A stretch of 64,000 bases of DNA, taken from positions 148,125 to 212,124 of the forward strand of contig NZ_LLYB01000123.1 of the NCBI RefSeq assembly GCF_001440475.1. Reading direction: 5' to 3'. This DNA is from Bradyrhizobium lablabi. Lineage in GTDB: Bacteria; Pseudomonadota; Alphaproteobacteria; Rhizobiales; Xanthobacteraceae. Numbering within the stretch: position 1 is the stretch's first letter; every line of letters begins with the position of its first letter. The notes below the pieces were generated by a model, which did no database searches, was not told the origin of the DNA, and worked only from the letters and a program-made list of their open reading frames with translations. Below, piece after piece: positions 47,289 through 56,330 of this stretch. Both the position numbers and the translations under genes were made by a program.

Positions 47289-48506
47289 ATGGCGACACAG
47301 CGAAGCATTGTCATTTGCGGCGGCGCCTTTGCCGGACTGGCGCTGGCGCTGGCGTTTCGCCAGGGCCTTGGCGCCGACATTCCCGTTGTCGTGGCCGATC
47401 CGGCCCTTGCCGCGCGGCCAAGCCGGGACCCGCGGGCGACCGCGATCGTGGCCGCCTGCCGGCGATTGTTCGAGACGCTGGGCGTCTGGGAGAAGGTTTC
47501 GGATTCGCAAGCCATCCTCGACATGGTCGTCACCGATTCCAGGCTGGAGGACGCCACCCGTCCGGTATTCCTGACCTTTGCAGGCGAAGTAGAGCCCGGC
47601 GAACCTTTTGCGCACATGGTTGAAAACCGGCGCCTGATCGACGCGCTGGTCGAGCGCGCCGAGGCTGAAGGCATCGATCTCCGCGCCACGGCGGTTTCGA
47701 CCTATGATTCGCGCGCCGATGGCGTCACCGTGACGCTCGCCGACGGCGGCGTCATCGAAGCAAGCCTGCTGGTTGCCGCCGACGGCGCGCGCTCAAAGCT
47801 GCGCGAGCGCGCCGGCATCGCCACCCATGGCTGGGACTATGATCAGTCCGGCATCGTCGTCACCGTCGGCCACGAGCGCGATCATCACGGGCGCGCCGAG
47901 GAGCATTTTCTTCCCGCAGGGCCATTCGCGATCCTGCCGCTGACCGGAAAACGCTCGTCGCTGGTGTGGACCGAGACGCGCGTCGAGGCCGCGCGCATCA
48001 CCGCACTTGGCGAGGCGGAATTCCACGGGGAGCTCGAGAAGCGCTTCGGACTGCACCTCGGCGAGATCAAGGCGCTCGACAAGCCGCGCGCCTTTCCGCT
48101 CGGCTATTTCGTCGCGCGCTCGTTCATCGCCGAGCGGCTGGCGCTGGTCGGCGACGCCGCGCATGTGATTCATCCGATCGCAGGTCAGGGCCTCAACATG
48201 GGCCTGAAGGACGTCGCGGCGCTGGCTGAAGTCGTGGTCGATGCAGCCCGGCTCGGCATCGATCCCGGGCAGGCCGACGTGCTCGACCGCTACCAGCGCT
48301 GGCGGCGCTTCGACACCATGGCGATGGGCGTTGCCACCAACTCGCTGAACTTTCTGTTCTCCAACGAATCGACGCTGCTGCGCACCGTGCGCGACATCGG
48401 CCTCGGCCTGGTCGATCGCGCGCCGCCGCTGAAGAACCTGTTCATCCGCCAGGCGGCGGGATTGTCGGGCGAAGTGCCGCGGTTGCTGAAGGGCGAGGCG
48501 TTGTAA
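47289..48506 (+). CDS. UbiH/UbiF-type FAD-dependent hydroxylase
   Basis: Flavin monooxygenase of the ubiquinone-ring hydroxylation family. The 405-residue protein has an N-terminal Rossmann motif in the form GGAFAGLALALAF (GGGPAG is more usual), the NADPH/FAD segment AADGARSKLRERAG near residue 165, and the second FAD motif ALVGDAAHVIHPIAGQGLNMG near residue 285. Alphaproteobacteria divide ring hydroxylation among several such enzymes (UbiL, UbiM, UbiH types); which position this one oxidises is not evident. Confidence 0.88.
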   Translation: MATQRSIVICGGAFAGLALALAFRQGLGADIPVVVADPALAARPSRDPRATAIVAACRRLFETLGVWEKVSDSQAILDMVVTDSRLEDATRPVFLTFAGEVEPGEPFAHMVENRRLIDALVERAEAEGIDLRATAVSTYDSRADGVTVTLADGGVIEASLLVAADGARSKLRERAGIATHGWDYDQSGIVVTVGHERDHHGRAEEHFLPAGPFAILPLTGKRSSLVWTETRVEAARITALGEAEFHGELEKRFGLHLGEIKALDKPRAFPLGYFVARSFIAERLALVGDAAHVIHPIAGQGLNMGLKDVAALAEVVVDAARLGIDPGQADVLDRYQRWRRFDTMAMGVATNSLNFLFSNESTLLRTVRDIGLGLVDRAPPLKNLFIRQAAGLSGEVPRLLKGEAL

Positions 48507-48520
48507 GGCGCTATCTATCG

Positions 48521-48606
48521 GCGTCATTGCGAGGAGCAAAGCGACGAAGCAATCCATCTTTCCCCGAGTGGAGAGGTGGATTGCTTCGCTTCGCTCGCAA
48601 TGACGC
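48521..48606. repeat. Palindromic repeat, family B, copy 3
   Basis: 86 bases with ends GCGTCATTGCGAGGAGC and CGCTCGCAATGACGC and the shared GAAGCAATCCAT / GGATTGCTTCGC arms. It lies between the convergent hydroxylase and Trm112-like genes. Confidence 0.82.
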
Positions 48607-48627
48607 GGAGGGGGCCGGTGTGGCCTC

Positions 48628-48825
48628 TCACTCGATCTTCCGCGCCTCTTCCGGCAGCATGATCGGAATGCCGTCGCGAATGGGGTAGGCGAGTTTCGCC
48701 GAACGCGAGATCAGCTCCTGTCGGCTTGAATCGAATTCGAGCGGACCCTTGGTCACCGGACAGACCAGGATCTCCAGCAATTTCGGATCGACGGTGCTGT
48801 CGAGGCGTTCGGACGGGGCGTTCAT
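48628..48825 (-). CDS. Trm112-family protein
   Basis: A 65-residue zinc-ribbon-like protein with [18 protein letters not shown] and [22 protein letters not shown], the typical Trm112/YcaR pattern. Only one cysteine is kept, so it is unlikely to bind zinc. Eukaryotic Trm112 activates methyltransferases; the bacterial role is not established. I chose the ATG at 48825 ([12 protein letters not shown]). Confidence 0.88.
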   Translation of the reverse strand: MNAPSERLDSTVDPKLLEILVCPVTKGPLEFDSSRQELISRSAKLAYPIRDGIPIMLPEEARKIE

Positions 48826-48873
48826 GTATCGTCTCCGGATTGCGTGGTCCTTAGCATACAAGATCGCGCGATG

Positions 48874-49410
48874 TCATGACGCCGACATCCGCACCAGTTC
48901 GTCGACCACGGCCTGTTGTCGCGCCTTCGGCAACGGTTGATCCGATAGCGCAAAGCCGAGAAACGCCCAATAGAGAATTTGGGCGCGGGTACGGGCAATT
49001 TCCGCCGGCAATCCGGACTGCGCCAGAAGGCCCTCCACATAATTCAGCCGGCGCCGGTCGATGGCCTGCACCGCGGTGCGGGCGGCGGGATCGACGCTGG
49101 CCCAGGTGCGGACCGCCCGTTCCAGCATCAGCCGCTCGCCGAACACGCGGCGCAGCAGCAGCGCCAGCGGGTTCTCGTCCCTGGAGGCCGCCTCGACATT
49201 GGCGATGATCTGCTCGGCGGCGACTTCGTGCCAGCGCGACAGGATCGCAGCATGAAACGCGGCGATATCGGCAAAGTGCCAGTAGAAACTGCCGCGCGAC
49301 ACGCGCAGCGCCTTCGCCAGCGGTTCCGCCTTCAGCGCGGTGAAGCCGCGGCTCGCCAGCGCTTTCAGGCCCTGGTCGACCCAGTCCATTGCCGAGAGTT
49401 GATCGCTCAT
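48874..49410 (-). CDS. TetR-family transcriptional regulator
   Basis: A 178-residue repressor with the N-terminal helix-turn-helix at about residues 25-46 (LKAEPLAKALRVSRGSFYWH) and an all-helical ligand domain. The frame runs on to 49713, but the ATG at 49410 places the HTH correctly. Two copies of a 15-base operator in inverted orientation lie between it and the divergent membrane gene, so it probably represses both. Confidence 0.9.
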   Translation of the reverse strand: MSDQLSAMDWVDQGLKALASRGFTALKAEPLAKALRVSRGSFYWHFADIAAFHAAILSRWHEVAAEQIIANVEAASRDENPLALLLRRVFGERLMLERAVRTWASVDPAARTAVQAIDRRRLNYVEGLLAQSGLPAEIARTRAQILYWAFLGFALSDQPLPKARQQAVVDELVRMSAS

Positions 49411-49420
49411 GTTCCCGCCA

Positions 49421-49436
49421 CCATACACTACTGTAT
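49421..49436. promoter_or_regulatory. Operator O1 of the TetR divergon
   Basis: CCATACACTACTGTAT, whose first 15 bases are the exact reverse complement of the second site's TACAGTAGTGTATGG. It ends just before a plus-strand TTGACA (49436-49441) that could be the -35 of the divergent membrane gene. Confidence 0.75.
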
Positions 49437-49462
49437 TGACAGGCGCCAGAATGCGGCGCATA

Positions 49463-49481
49463 ACCATACAGTAGTGTATGG
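49463..49481. promoter_or_regulatory. Operator O2 of the TetR divergon
   Basis: ACCATACAGTAGTGTATGG, 19 bases, 11 bases upstream of the start of the divergent membrane gene. Together with O1 it frames the presumed promoters, the arrangement expected of a self-regulated TetR pair. Confidence 0.75.
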
Positions 49482-49491
49482 AGACGTTCCG

Positions 49492-49842
49492 ATGCGCGAT
49501 CTCATTCTGCAGTGTGCCGGTGTCGCCGGCATAATAGTGGCCCTGATCCACGGGGTGCTGGGAGAAACCAAGGTGTTCGCCAAGGCGACGATCCAGCCGG
49601 AGAGCCTGCGAACACTGATCCGGCTGGTCTGGCAGGCCGGTACCGTGGCGTGGATCGGCGGCGGCGTGTTGCTGATCGCCGCGCCGTCGATGGGGTCGGA
49701 GAGCGCGCGGCACTGGATCGTGGTGACGATCGTCGCGGTCTATGCTTTCGCCGCCGCGGCCAATGCCTGGTGGTCGCGCGGCCGCGGCTTCGGCTGGAAA
49801 GCGCTCGGCGCCGTCGTCGTGCTGGCGGTCGCGGGGTACTGA
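49492..49842 (+). CDS. Small membrane protein controlled by the TetR regulator
   Basis: A 116-residue protein with four hydrophobic helices (CAGVAGIIVALIHGV, AGTVAWIGGGVLLIAA, WIVVTIVAVYAFAAAANAWW, ALGAVVVLAVAG) and short loops. I do not recognise a specific family. It is the only gene divergent from the TetR gene and shares its operators, so it is the likely target of that regulator, perhaps an export or stress-related membrane protein. Confidence 0.78.
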   Translation: MRDLILQCAGVAGIIVALIHGVLGETKVFAKATIQPESLRTLIRLVWQAGTVAWIGGGVLLIAAPSMGSESARHWIVVTIVAVYAFAAAANAWWSRGRGFGWKALGAVVVLAVAGY

Positions 49843-49846
49843 AGCG

Positions 49847-50521
49847 CTACTGCAGCCCGGTGTCGCCGCTGGTGCGCTTCTTGGCGAGGTCCATTTCGGT
49901 TACCGCGATCAGGATTTCGGCGCGGGTTTTAAGGTCAGGCGCTTCCAGCATCGCCTGCTTCTCCGCCGGGCCGTAAGGCGACATCATCGCCAGCGCGTTG
50001 ACCAGCGCCTCGTTCGGTGCGCTCTCGATACCCTCCCAATCCACCTTCAGGTTGTTGGCGTTGAGAAAATCGGTCAGCACGTCGAGCAAGGCCGTTCGGT
50101 CCACGGCCTCCTCGCCCTTGCGCGCGACGAAATCGTCGACATAGGGGAAGAAATCCACCTTGCACTGCCGGTAGGTGGTAAGGGCCCTGATTTCCTCCAC
50201 GACCTTGAAGCGGGCGACGCCGGTCAATTCGAGGATGTAGCGCCCGTCGCCGGATTCGGCGAGCTGGGTGATACGGCCGACGCAGCCGACCCGGAACAGC
50301 TCCGGCCTTGCCTCGTCTCTGCTGTGGGAAATATCCGGCTGGATCATCCCGATCAGCCGGTGGCCGTCGCGCAGCGCGTCGTCCACCATGGCCAGATAGC
50401 GCGGCTCGAAAATATTGAGCGGCATCTGGCCACGCGGCAGCAGCAACGCGCCCGGCAACGGAAACACCGGAATGATCTCGGGAAGCTCGCCGGGTCCGCG
50501 GTATTCGGCATTGATCGGCAT
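49847..50521 (-). CDS. LON substrate-binding domain protein
   Basis: A 224-residue protein with the N-terminal LON domain only (IIPVFPLPGALLLPRGQMPL, then LNIFEPRYLAMVDDAL). It has neither the ATPase nor the protease domain of Lon, so it cannot be a protease by itself. Such stand-alone LON proteins are widespread and mostly uncharacterised. It is 73 bases downstream of the thioredoxin gene on the same strand, an order often conserved in Hyphomicrobiales. Confidence 0.9.
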   Translation of the reverse strand: MPINAEYRGPGELPEIIPVFPLPGALLLPRGQMPLNIFEPRYLAMVDDALRDGHRLIGMIQPDISHSRDEARPELFRVGCVGRITQLAESGDGRYILELTGVARFKVVEEIRALTTYRQCKVDFFPYVDDFVARKGEEAVDRTALLDVLTDFLNANNLKVDWEGIESAPNEALVNALAMMSPYGPAEKQAMLEAPDLKTRAEILIAVTEMDLAKKRTSGDTGLQ

Positions 50522-50594
50522 CGGCGGTTCCGGTCAGTTTCGTGGTTTGGTGCGTATGCTCTTCACAAACCAGTTCCCACGCTTATGGATGCGC

Positions 50595-51518
50595 TTACGA
50601 GAAAAGAATCGTCGATAGCCGCTTTCGTCCCTCGACGGTCGCCTCGTCGGTACCGCCCCACGCCTCGAAGAACTGCACGAGCTGCTTGCGCGCGCCGTCA
50701 TCGTTCCATTTCCGGTCGCGCTTGACTATCTCCAGCAACTGGTTGGTCGCCTCGCTGCGCTTGCCGAGCGCATTGAGCGCGGTGGCGAGATCAAACCGCG
50801 CCTGGTGGTCGAGCGGGTTTGCAGCGACCTTCTGCTCCAGTTCAGTCACCGGGCCGACCGACTGCGCCTGCTCGGCGAGGTCGATCGAGGCCTGCACCGC
50901 CTTGACTGCGGCGTCATTGCGCTTCGATTCCGGAACCATCGCCAGGGTCTGCTTGGCCTGTTCGATCGCGCCCGTCGTCACGTAGCACTTCGCCAATCCC
51001 GCCAGCGCCGCGATATTGGTGGCGTCAAAGCCCAGCACCTCGGCATAGATCTGGGCTGCGGCGGCTGCATCGCCCTCCGCCAGCACGGCCTCGGCCTCTT
51101 GCAGGATTTCCGCAATGTTCGGCTCGCCCGGCGCAGTCATGCCCTTGGTCAGCTTGTCGATGAAGGCGTTGACCTGGCTCTCCGGCACCGCGCCCATGAA
51201 CCCGTCCGCGGGCTGGCCGTTGACGAACGCGATCACAGCCGGAATCGACTGAATGCCCATCTGGCCGGGAATGGCCGGATGGTGGTCGATGTTCATCTTG
51301 ACCAGCTTGACCTTGCCCTTGGCGGCGCGGACTGCCTTTTCGAGAACAGGCGTAAGCTGGCGACAGGGACCGCACCATTCCGCCCAGAAGTCGATCAGCA
51401 CTGGCTGGCGCTTCGATTCCTCGATGACGTCCTTCACGAAGGCCTGGGTGGTCGTCTCCTTGATCAGATCGGGTGCTGCCTGCGGTGCCGGGCCGCCGCC
51501 CTGCTCAACTATCGTCAC
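50595..51518 (-). CDS. Thioredoxin-TPR protein (CnoX/YbbN-like)
   Basis: A 307-residue fusion of an N-terminal thioredoxin domain with active site FWAEWCGPCRQLTPVLEK near residue 50, and a C-terminal tetratricopeptide region (about 155-300) with typical AQIYAEVLGFDATNIAALAG repeats. In other bacteria such proteins act as holdases and redox chaperones that pass clients to GroEL; both active-site cysteines are present here. The upstream 511-base gap contains an odd terminator. Confidence 0.92.
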   Translation of the reverse strand: MTIVEQGGGPAPQAAPDLIKETTTQAFVKDVIEESKRQPVLIDFWAEWCGPCRQLTPVLEKAVRAAKGKVKLVKMNIDHHPAIPGQMGIQSIPAVIAFVNGQPADGFMGAVPESQVNAFIDKLTKGMTAPGEPNIAEILQEAEAVLAEGDAAAAAQIYAEVLGFDATNIAALAGLAKCYVTTGAIEQAKQTLAMVPESKRNDAAVKAVQASIDLAEQAQSVGPVTELEQKVAANPLDHQARFDLATALNALGKRSEATNQLLEIVKRDRKWNDDGARKQLVQFFEAWGGTDEATVEGRKRLSTILFS

Positions 51519-51676
51519 GGTATCCTCGCCTGATGTGCTTTGCGCTGGTCGGAAACGGGGCCCGTTCTAGCACGTCCCGGAACCAAGTTCTCATCCGCTA
51601 GATGGCGGCTTGGCTACAAAATTCAATTGGTCGCAGGGGCACTCCGCCACCGCCGGCCCGAGCGGAGATCGGGGAC

Positions 51677-51727
51677 AAAAAAGCCTCTGCGCCCCGTTAT
51701 GTGGTTACCGGGCGGCGCTGGAGGCTT
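51677..51727 (-). terminator. Orphan intrinsic terminator, minus strand
   Basis: On the minus strand: AAGCCTC, small internal loop, GCGCC, apical loop, GGCGC, GAGGCTT, then six T. It lies 159 bases upstream of the thioredoxin gene with no gene before it on that strand, so it must end an unannotated transcript or act as an attenuator in a long leader. Confidence 0.72.
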
Positions 51728-52029
51728 GCGCCGGTGGTAACCGGTAATTGTCGATTGCCGTTCGGGACGCGGGCCGCACCTGTCGGAACCCTCGTGTTTG
51801 TGCTTGCGTCAGAATCGCCCACAGGCCGATAGCGACCCGGTCCGGGGTCCGAATCGCGCCCTCTGACCCCGGTCAAGCCGATCAGGCGTGGTTTCGAGCT
51901 GATTCGAGCCGGTTTGTTGATGAAATCGGCCAATCAGGTGTCATTAGATTGCGTTCGGACTGTTGCATTCCCAGCCCGCATTTGGCATAGGTCTGCCGCT
52001 GACGGCGAGCGATCGCCGCCATCTCGGAT
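51728..52029. other. Gene-free region upstream of tRNA-Gly
   Basis: About 300 bases without a convincing gene. On the minus strand it is the only room for a transcript ending at the 51677-51727 terminator. I could not find a clear minus-strand -35/-10 pair. The promoter of the tRNA must also lie here, on the plus strand. Confidence 0.45.
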
Positions 52030-52104
<75 letters not shown>

Positions 52105-52140
52105 GATTTTCTCAGATCGGCAACGCCATGATCCAACGAC

Positions 52141-52170
52141 AGGCCGCCCTTTGGCGGCCTTGTTGTTTTT
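52141..52170 (+). terminator. Intrinsic terminator of tRNA-Gly
   Basis: Perfect 8-bp stem AGGCCGCC / GGCGGCCT with a 4-base loop, followed by TGTTGTTTTTT. It starts 36 bases after the tRNA. Confidence 0.88.
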
Positions 52171-52272
52171 TGATTACCCGGTGTGATCCAGCTCTCTCTT
52201 CGTTCAATGAGAGCGTGCAATGCTCTTGGACCAGAGATTGTGGAGTCGCATTGTACTCGGCGGGGCAATTTC

Positions 52273-54537
52273 ATGGGCCGAAACATTGTTTTGCTGTCCG
52301 ACGGCACCGGCAATTCAGCGGCCAAGGTCTGGCGCACCAATGTCTGGCGCACTTTTGAGGCACTGGATCTTTCTGGAAACGATCAGGTCGCCTTCTATGA
52401 TGACGGCGTCGGCACGTCGACGTTCAAGCCTTTGGCGGTCCTTGGGGGCGCGTTCGGCTTCGGACTGAAGCGGAACGTCATCGACATCTATAAATTTGCA
52501 TGTCGCAACTACAAGGATGAAGACGACGATCTCTACGGCTTCGGCTTCAGCCGCGGCGCGTTTACGATCCGTGTCGTCATCGGTCTGATTCTCAACCAGG
52601 GGCTTGTGTCCGCCGATAGCGAAAGCGAACTCCACAAGAAGGCCATAGCAGCGTACCGGCAGTACCGCAGCGAGCGCTACCACACTTCGTGGCCCTGGCA
52701 TCCCGAGGACGCGTACCGGGCCATTCGCAACTTCCTCTTCCCGATCAAGTACGACAAGCGCGACAATCGCAAGGTCAAGTGCATCCGCTTCGTGGGTGTG
52801 TGGGATACCGTGGCCGCCTATGGCCTGCCGATGGATGAGATGACGCGCGGCGTCAGCCGGTGGATCGTTCCACTCGAGCTTCCCAATCACACGCTGGATC
52901 GCAAGCGCGTCCAGCGTGCGTGTCAGGCGCTTTCGCTCGATGAAGAGCGAACCACCTTTCATCCCGAACTCTGGGATGAAAAAGTCGTTCCGCCGTCGGA
53001 GTTCGATCCAAACCAGAAGCGCAACATCGCCGACGAACAGATCAGCCAGGTCTGGTTCGCAGGCGTGCATTCCAATGTAGGCGGCGGCTATCCCGACGAT
53101 GCGCTGGCCTACATTCCGTTGGTCTGGATGCTCAACGAGGCGCGGCGCTGCGGTCTGAAATTCAAATCGGAAACCGGCGATCCGCCTGCCTATCCGGATG
53201 CGTTCAAGAATGCCATGTCGAGAGCGGACAAGGATGGCCGAATCTACGATCCGCGGGCGGGCCTCGGCGCCTATTATCGTTACGGCCCGCGCAAGCTCGT
53301 TCAACTCTGCAACTACCGATACTCGAAAAAGGAAGACGACGAAGTCACGATCGACCGTCCGAAAATCCACGAATCCGTGTTCAGGCGGATCAGGAACCAT
53401 GCGCACGCCTATGCGCCCATCGGCCTGCCCCCGGTCTATGACGTCGTGAAGGCCGATGGCGAGATCGTCACACCAGATCAATTCGGCTGCGAGACCATCG
53501 ATGCGGCCAAAACGCGCGCGGATGCTCAGGAACATGTCTGGAACGAAATCTGGAAACGGCGCGTCGTCTATTTCGCGGCCGTCGGCGCGACCGCCTGGCT
53601 GCTGGCTTTTCCGCTGATCAGCGGCGCCACGCGCTCCGACGAGTTCACGAGCCGGATCCGATGGGTCTCGGACATCATCCGCTTCGTTGGAGCGTTTCTG
53701 CCGGGTTTCGCGTCCACGTGGATCGACGGCTATGCCCGCGCGCCGTTTTCTTTCCTGCTGCTTGCCGGACTGGTCGTGTTCTTCAATCTTTGGGGAGTGC
53801 GAATCGCGTCTCGCATCGACGACCGCATGGGGGCGATCTGGCGAAAAACGCCTTCTGCACCGACGGGCTTGCCCGATGATTTCATCTATCGGCTTCGCAG
53901 CAATAGATTCTACATCGCGCTGCATGAGGGCCTGAAGCGCAAATGGGCACCTGCGCTCTTTGCCCTGTTGTTCGCCTATATCGGTCTGGCCCTCGTTAAC
54001 CGGCTGCTCTACAACGTCCAGGACGTTGCCGGTCTTACCTGCACGCCGAGCGCGGAGACGAAGGGTCTCGCCAGGGGCGAGGCGGTCGCGGAGCCGATCG
54101 TGTTCAAGACATCGGACCTGTGTAAGCCGACGGGTATTCACCTCGACGGCGGCGGAGCCAGATATCTGGTGAAGGTCGAGCCGGTGCCATCGGAGCCCTG
54201 GCATGATGCCAGCATCAGCGTCCCGTTCGGCGGCTTTTCACCCACTGAGCAGCCGACCTGGAAACAGCGAATCCTGCTTGGACTCGGAGTGCCGTTGCGC
54301 CGCGAATTGACCCAGGACTGGTTTCGGATCGTTCTACGCTATGGCGACATCGGCGGCGAGGAGGCCTTTCTCGATCCCGATCCCTCTGATTCCGTGATCG
54401 AAGCCACCATCAGGCCAACCCGCGAAGGCGAGCTGTTCATCTTCGTCAACGACTCCGTGCTCGGTGTTCCGGGCCTCTATGATCTCTTTTATCGAAATAA
54501 CAAAGGCGCGGCGAAACTGACGGTGAAGCGGAGATAA
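52273..54537 (+). CDS. DUF2235 alpha/beta-hydrolase membrane protein
   Basis: A 754-residue protein. The first 430 residues are a DUF2235 hydrolase domain starting IVLLSDGTGNS, with the nucleophile serine 93 in GFSRGA (the GxSxG variant of this family), VGVWDTVAAYGLP, and HSNVGGGYPDDALAY near residue 275. It is followed by three membrane helices (about 430-580) and a periplasmic-looking C-terminal beta-rich part. Some DUF2235 proteins are Tle1-type phospholipase effectors of type VI secretion, but no vgrG or immunity gene is next to it. Start ATG at 52273. Confidence 0.85.
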   Translation: MGRNIVLLSDGTGNSAAKVWRTNVWRTFEALDLSGNDQVAFYDDGVGTSTFKPLAVLGGAFGFGLKRNVIDIYKFACRNYKDEDDDLYGFGFSRGAFTIRVVIGLILNQGLVSADSESELHKKAIAAYRQYRSERYHTSWPWHPEDAYRAIRNFLFPIKYDKRDNRKVKCIRFVGVWDTVAAYGLPMDEMTRGVSRWIVPLELPNHTLDRKRVQRACQALSLDEERTTFHPELWDEKVVPPSEFDPNQKRNIADEQISQVWFAGVHSNVGGGYPDDALAYIPLVWMLNEARRCGLKFKSETGDPPAYPDAFKNAMSRADKDGRIYDPRAGLGAYYRYGPRKLVQLCNYRYSKKEDDEVTIDRPKIHESVFRRIRNHAHAYAPIGLPPVYDVVKADGEIVTPDQFGCETIDAAKTRADAQEHVWNEIWKRRVVYFAAVGATAWLLAFPLISGATRSDEFTSRIRWVSDIIRFVGAFLPGFASTWIDGYARAPFSFLLLAGLVVFFNLWGVRIASRIDDRMGAIWRKTPSAPTGLPDDFIYRLRSNRFYIALHEGLKRKWAPALFALLFAYIGLALVNRLLYNVQDVAGLTCTPSAETKGLARGEAVAEPIVFKTSDLCKPTGIHLDGGGARYLVKVEPVPSEPWHDASISVPFGGFSPTEQPTWKQRILLGLGVPLRRELTQDWFRIVLRYGDIGGEEAFLDPDPSDSVIEATIRPTREGELFIFVNDSVLGVPGLYDLFYRNNKGAAKLTVKRR

Positions 54538-54984
54538 CGCGATCGCGTTGTGTCAGCCCGGCTTCAACTTCGCCGCCGTTGCACAGGATCGTGCCAGGCC
54601 CAACAATTCGTGGCCTGCGCAAAGCGGTTCTGGCATCGAGGCAGAACGGATCGAATCTGTCCCACCGAGCATGAGGACACGCACACTCGACTTCCTCTGT
54701 GGAAGCTCGCCCATCTGAGCCACTCAAATGCGCATCGCAGGCGTTGGCCTCGCGAGAATATTGCGGTGCAACGGGCGAACCGGCAAATGCGGATCGACTG
54801 CGAGTTATCAATCCGTCTCACAATCTGCTTTCGTCCGACGGAGCCGGGCTACCTGCGCTTCTCACCGAGAGGGGATGTGCTACCATTTCCCGGTCTGTTT
54901 CACTTCATCAGACCAAGTTCGTCTCTCGAACGTTCCCAAATAAATAACATACGCAGCCGCCAGGCTGCATAGGGGAGTGACGCG
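54538..54984. other. Long leader region before the sugar dehydrogenase
   Basis: About 450 bases with no convincing gene. A small hairpin GCAGCC / GGCTGC lies at 54953-54968, just before the ribosome site (GGGGAG) of the next gene, and an AT-rich AAATAAATAACATA segment precedes it. No riboswitch family was recognised. Confidence 0.45.
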
Positions 54985-56244
54985 ATGAAATCGGCTTTCA
55001 ATCGATCTATTCTTGCGCTCGCAGCCTTCCTCGTTGTCGCGGGGGCCAGTCAGGCCGACGCGCAGCAGAAGGCCCTGAAGAAGTACGAATCCGGCACCAA
55101 GGATTTCTGGACCAACCCGCCGCCGGACTGGTTCCTTGGTGACGAGACCGAAGCCCAGAAAGGTCAGGCGCCGCCTTCAGGCCCACCGACCGGTGCCTCG
55201 GACGCCGAACTGGCGGCAATGATGAAGAAGATCAAGCTGCCGGACGGCTTCAGTATCGAAGTCTACGCCTCCAACGTGCTGGAGGCGCGGCAGATGGCCT
55301 GGGGCGACAAGGGCACGCTGTTTGTCGGCTCTTTCAGCCTCGGCAACGTCTACGCGATCAAGGACAATGGCGGAAAGAGGGAGGTCAAGACCGTCCTCAA
55401 GGGCCTCAACATGCCCACCGGTCTGGCCTTCCAGGACGGCGCGCTCTACGTCGTCGCGATCAACAGGCTGATCAAGTACGAAAACGCCGAAGCCAATCTC
55501 GACAATCTCGGCGCCGGCAAGGTGGTGTATGACGACATGCCGACCTACGTCGCGCATGGCTGGAAATATATCGCCGTCGACAAGGATGGCTGGTTCTATC
55601 TGCCGTTCGGACCGCCCTTCAACATCGGCATTCCGCCGACCAGCGTCTCGCAGGTCCGCCGCGTCGATCCCAAGACCGGCAATGCCGAGATCTGGGCGCT
55701 CGGCGTCCGCAACAGCGTCGGCGGCGACGTCGATCCGCGCTCGGGGCGATACTGGTTCACAGAAAATGCGCGCGACTGGATCAGCGACGACATGCCGAGC
55801 GACAAGCTCAACATGATCTCGAAGATCGGCGAGCATTTCGGCTATCCGTATTGTCATCAGGGAGACATGCCGGATCCGAAATTCGCGATGGGGCACAAGT
55901 GTGATGAATTCACGCCGCCTGTCGTCAAGCTCGGCGCCCACGTTGCACCGCTCGGCATGAAGTTCTATACCGGCGATCAGTTCCCGCCCGAGTACAAGAA
56001 CAACATCCTGATCGCCGAGCACGGCTCCTGGAACCGGTACAAGTACCAGGGCGCCCGCATCAAGCGCGTGATCGTCGATGCCGACGGCAAGAACGCCAAG
56101 TCGGAGATATTCGCTTCCGGCTGGCTCGATGGTGACACCAACTATCTCGGTCGCCCGAACGATATCATCCTCGCCAAGGACGGTTCGATACTGGTGGCCG
56201 ACGACTGGGCCGGCGCCATCTATCGCATCAGCTACAAGAAGTAG
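54985..56244 (+). CDS. PQQ-dependent sugar dehydrogenase (sorbosone dehydrogenase family)
   Basis: Periplasmic six-bladed propeller enzyme of the soluble glucose/sorbosone dehydrogenase group, which oxidises sugars or aldehydes with PQQ. The 419-residue precursor has a signal peptide ending ASQADAQ and segments typical of the fold: GLNMPTGLAFQDGALYVV, GVRNSVGGDVDPRSG, WFTENARDW, and ILIAEHGSW. Substrate and even PQQ dependence are inference. A dihaem cytochrome c gene follows and may take its electrons. Confidence 0.88.
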   Translation: MKSAFNRSILALAAFLVVAGASQADAQQKALKKYESGTKDFWTNPPPDWFLGDETEAQKGQAPPSGPPTGASDAELAAMMKKIKLPDGFSIEVYASNVLEARQMAWGDKGTLFVGSFSLGNVYAIKDNGGKREVKTVLKGLNMPTGLAFQDGALYVVAINRLIKYENAEANLDNLGAGKVVYDDMPTYVAHGWKYIAVDKDGWFYLPFGPPFNIGIPPTSVSQVRRVDPKTGNAEIWALGVRNSVGGDVDPRSGRYWFTENARDWISDDMPSDKLNMISKIGEHFGYPYCHQGDMPDPKFAMGHKCDEFTPPVVKLGAHVAPLGMKFYTGDQFPPEYKNNILIAEHGSWNRYKYQGARIKRVIVDADGKNAKSEIFASGWLDGDTNYLGRPNDIILAKDGSILVADDWAGAIYRISYKK

Positions 56245-56259
56245 GACGTGAAAAATCGG

Positions 56260-56298
56260 AGGCTGCGGTTACTCGGGAACGAGGGGCCGCAGCCTTTG
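56260..56298 (+). terminator. Hairpin between sugar dehydrogenase and cytochrome c genes
   Basis: 9-bp stem AGGCTGCGG / CCGCAGCCT with an inner CTCG / CGAG stem, followed by TTGTTGTTT. It sits 16 bases after the dehydrogenase stop and 33 before the cytochrome start, so it probably acts as a partial terminator lowering cytochrome expression. Confidence 0.72.
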
Positions 56299-56330
56299 TT
56301 GTTTGAAGCGCATTGCGGAGAGTAGTTGAA

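Noticed and set aside
51848-51876. Minus-strand TTGACC as the -35 of a small-RNA promoter
   Set aside because: No acceptable -10 element 16-18 bases downstream.
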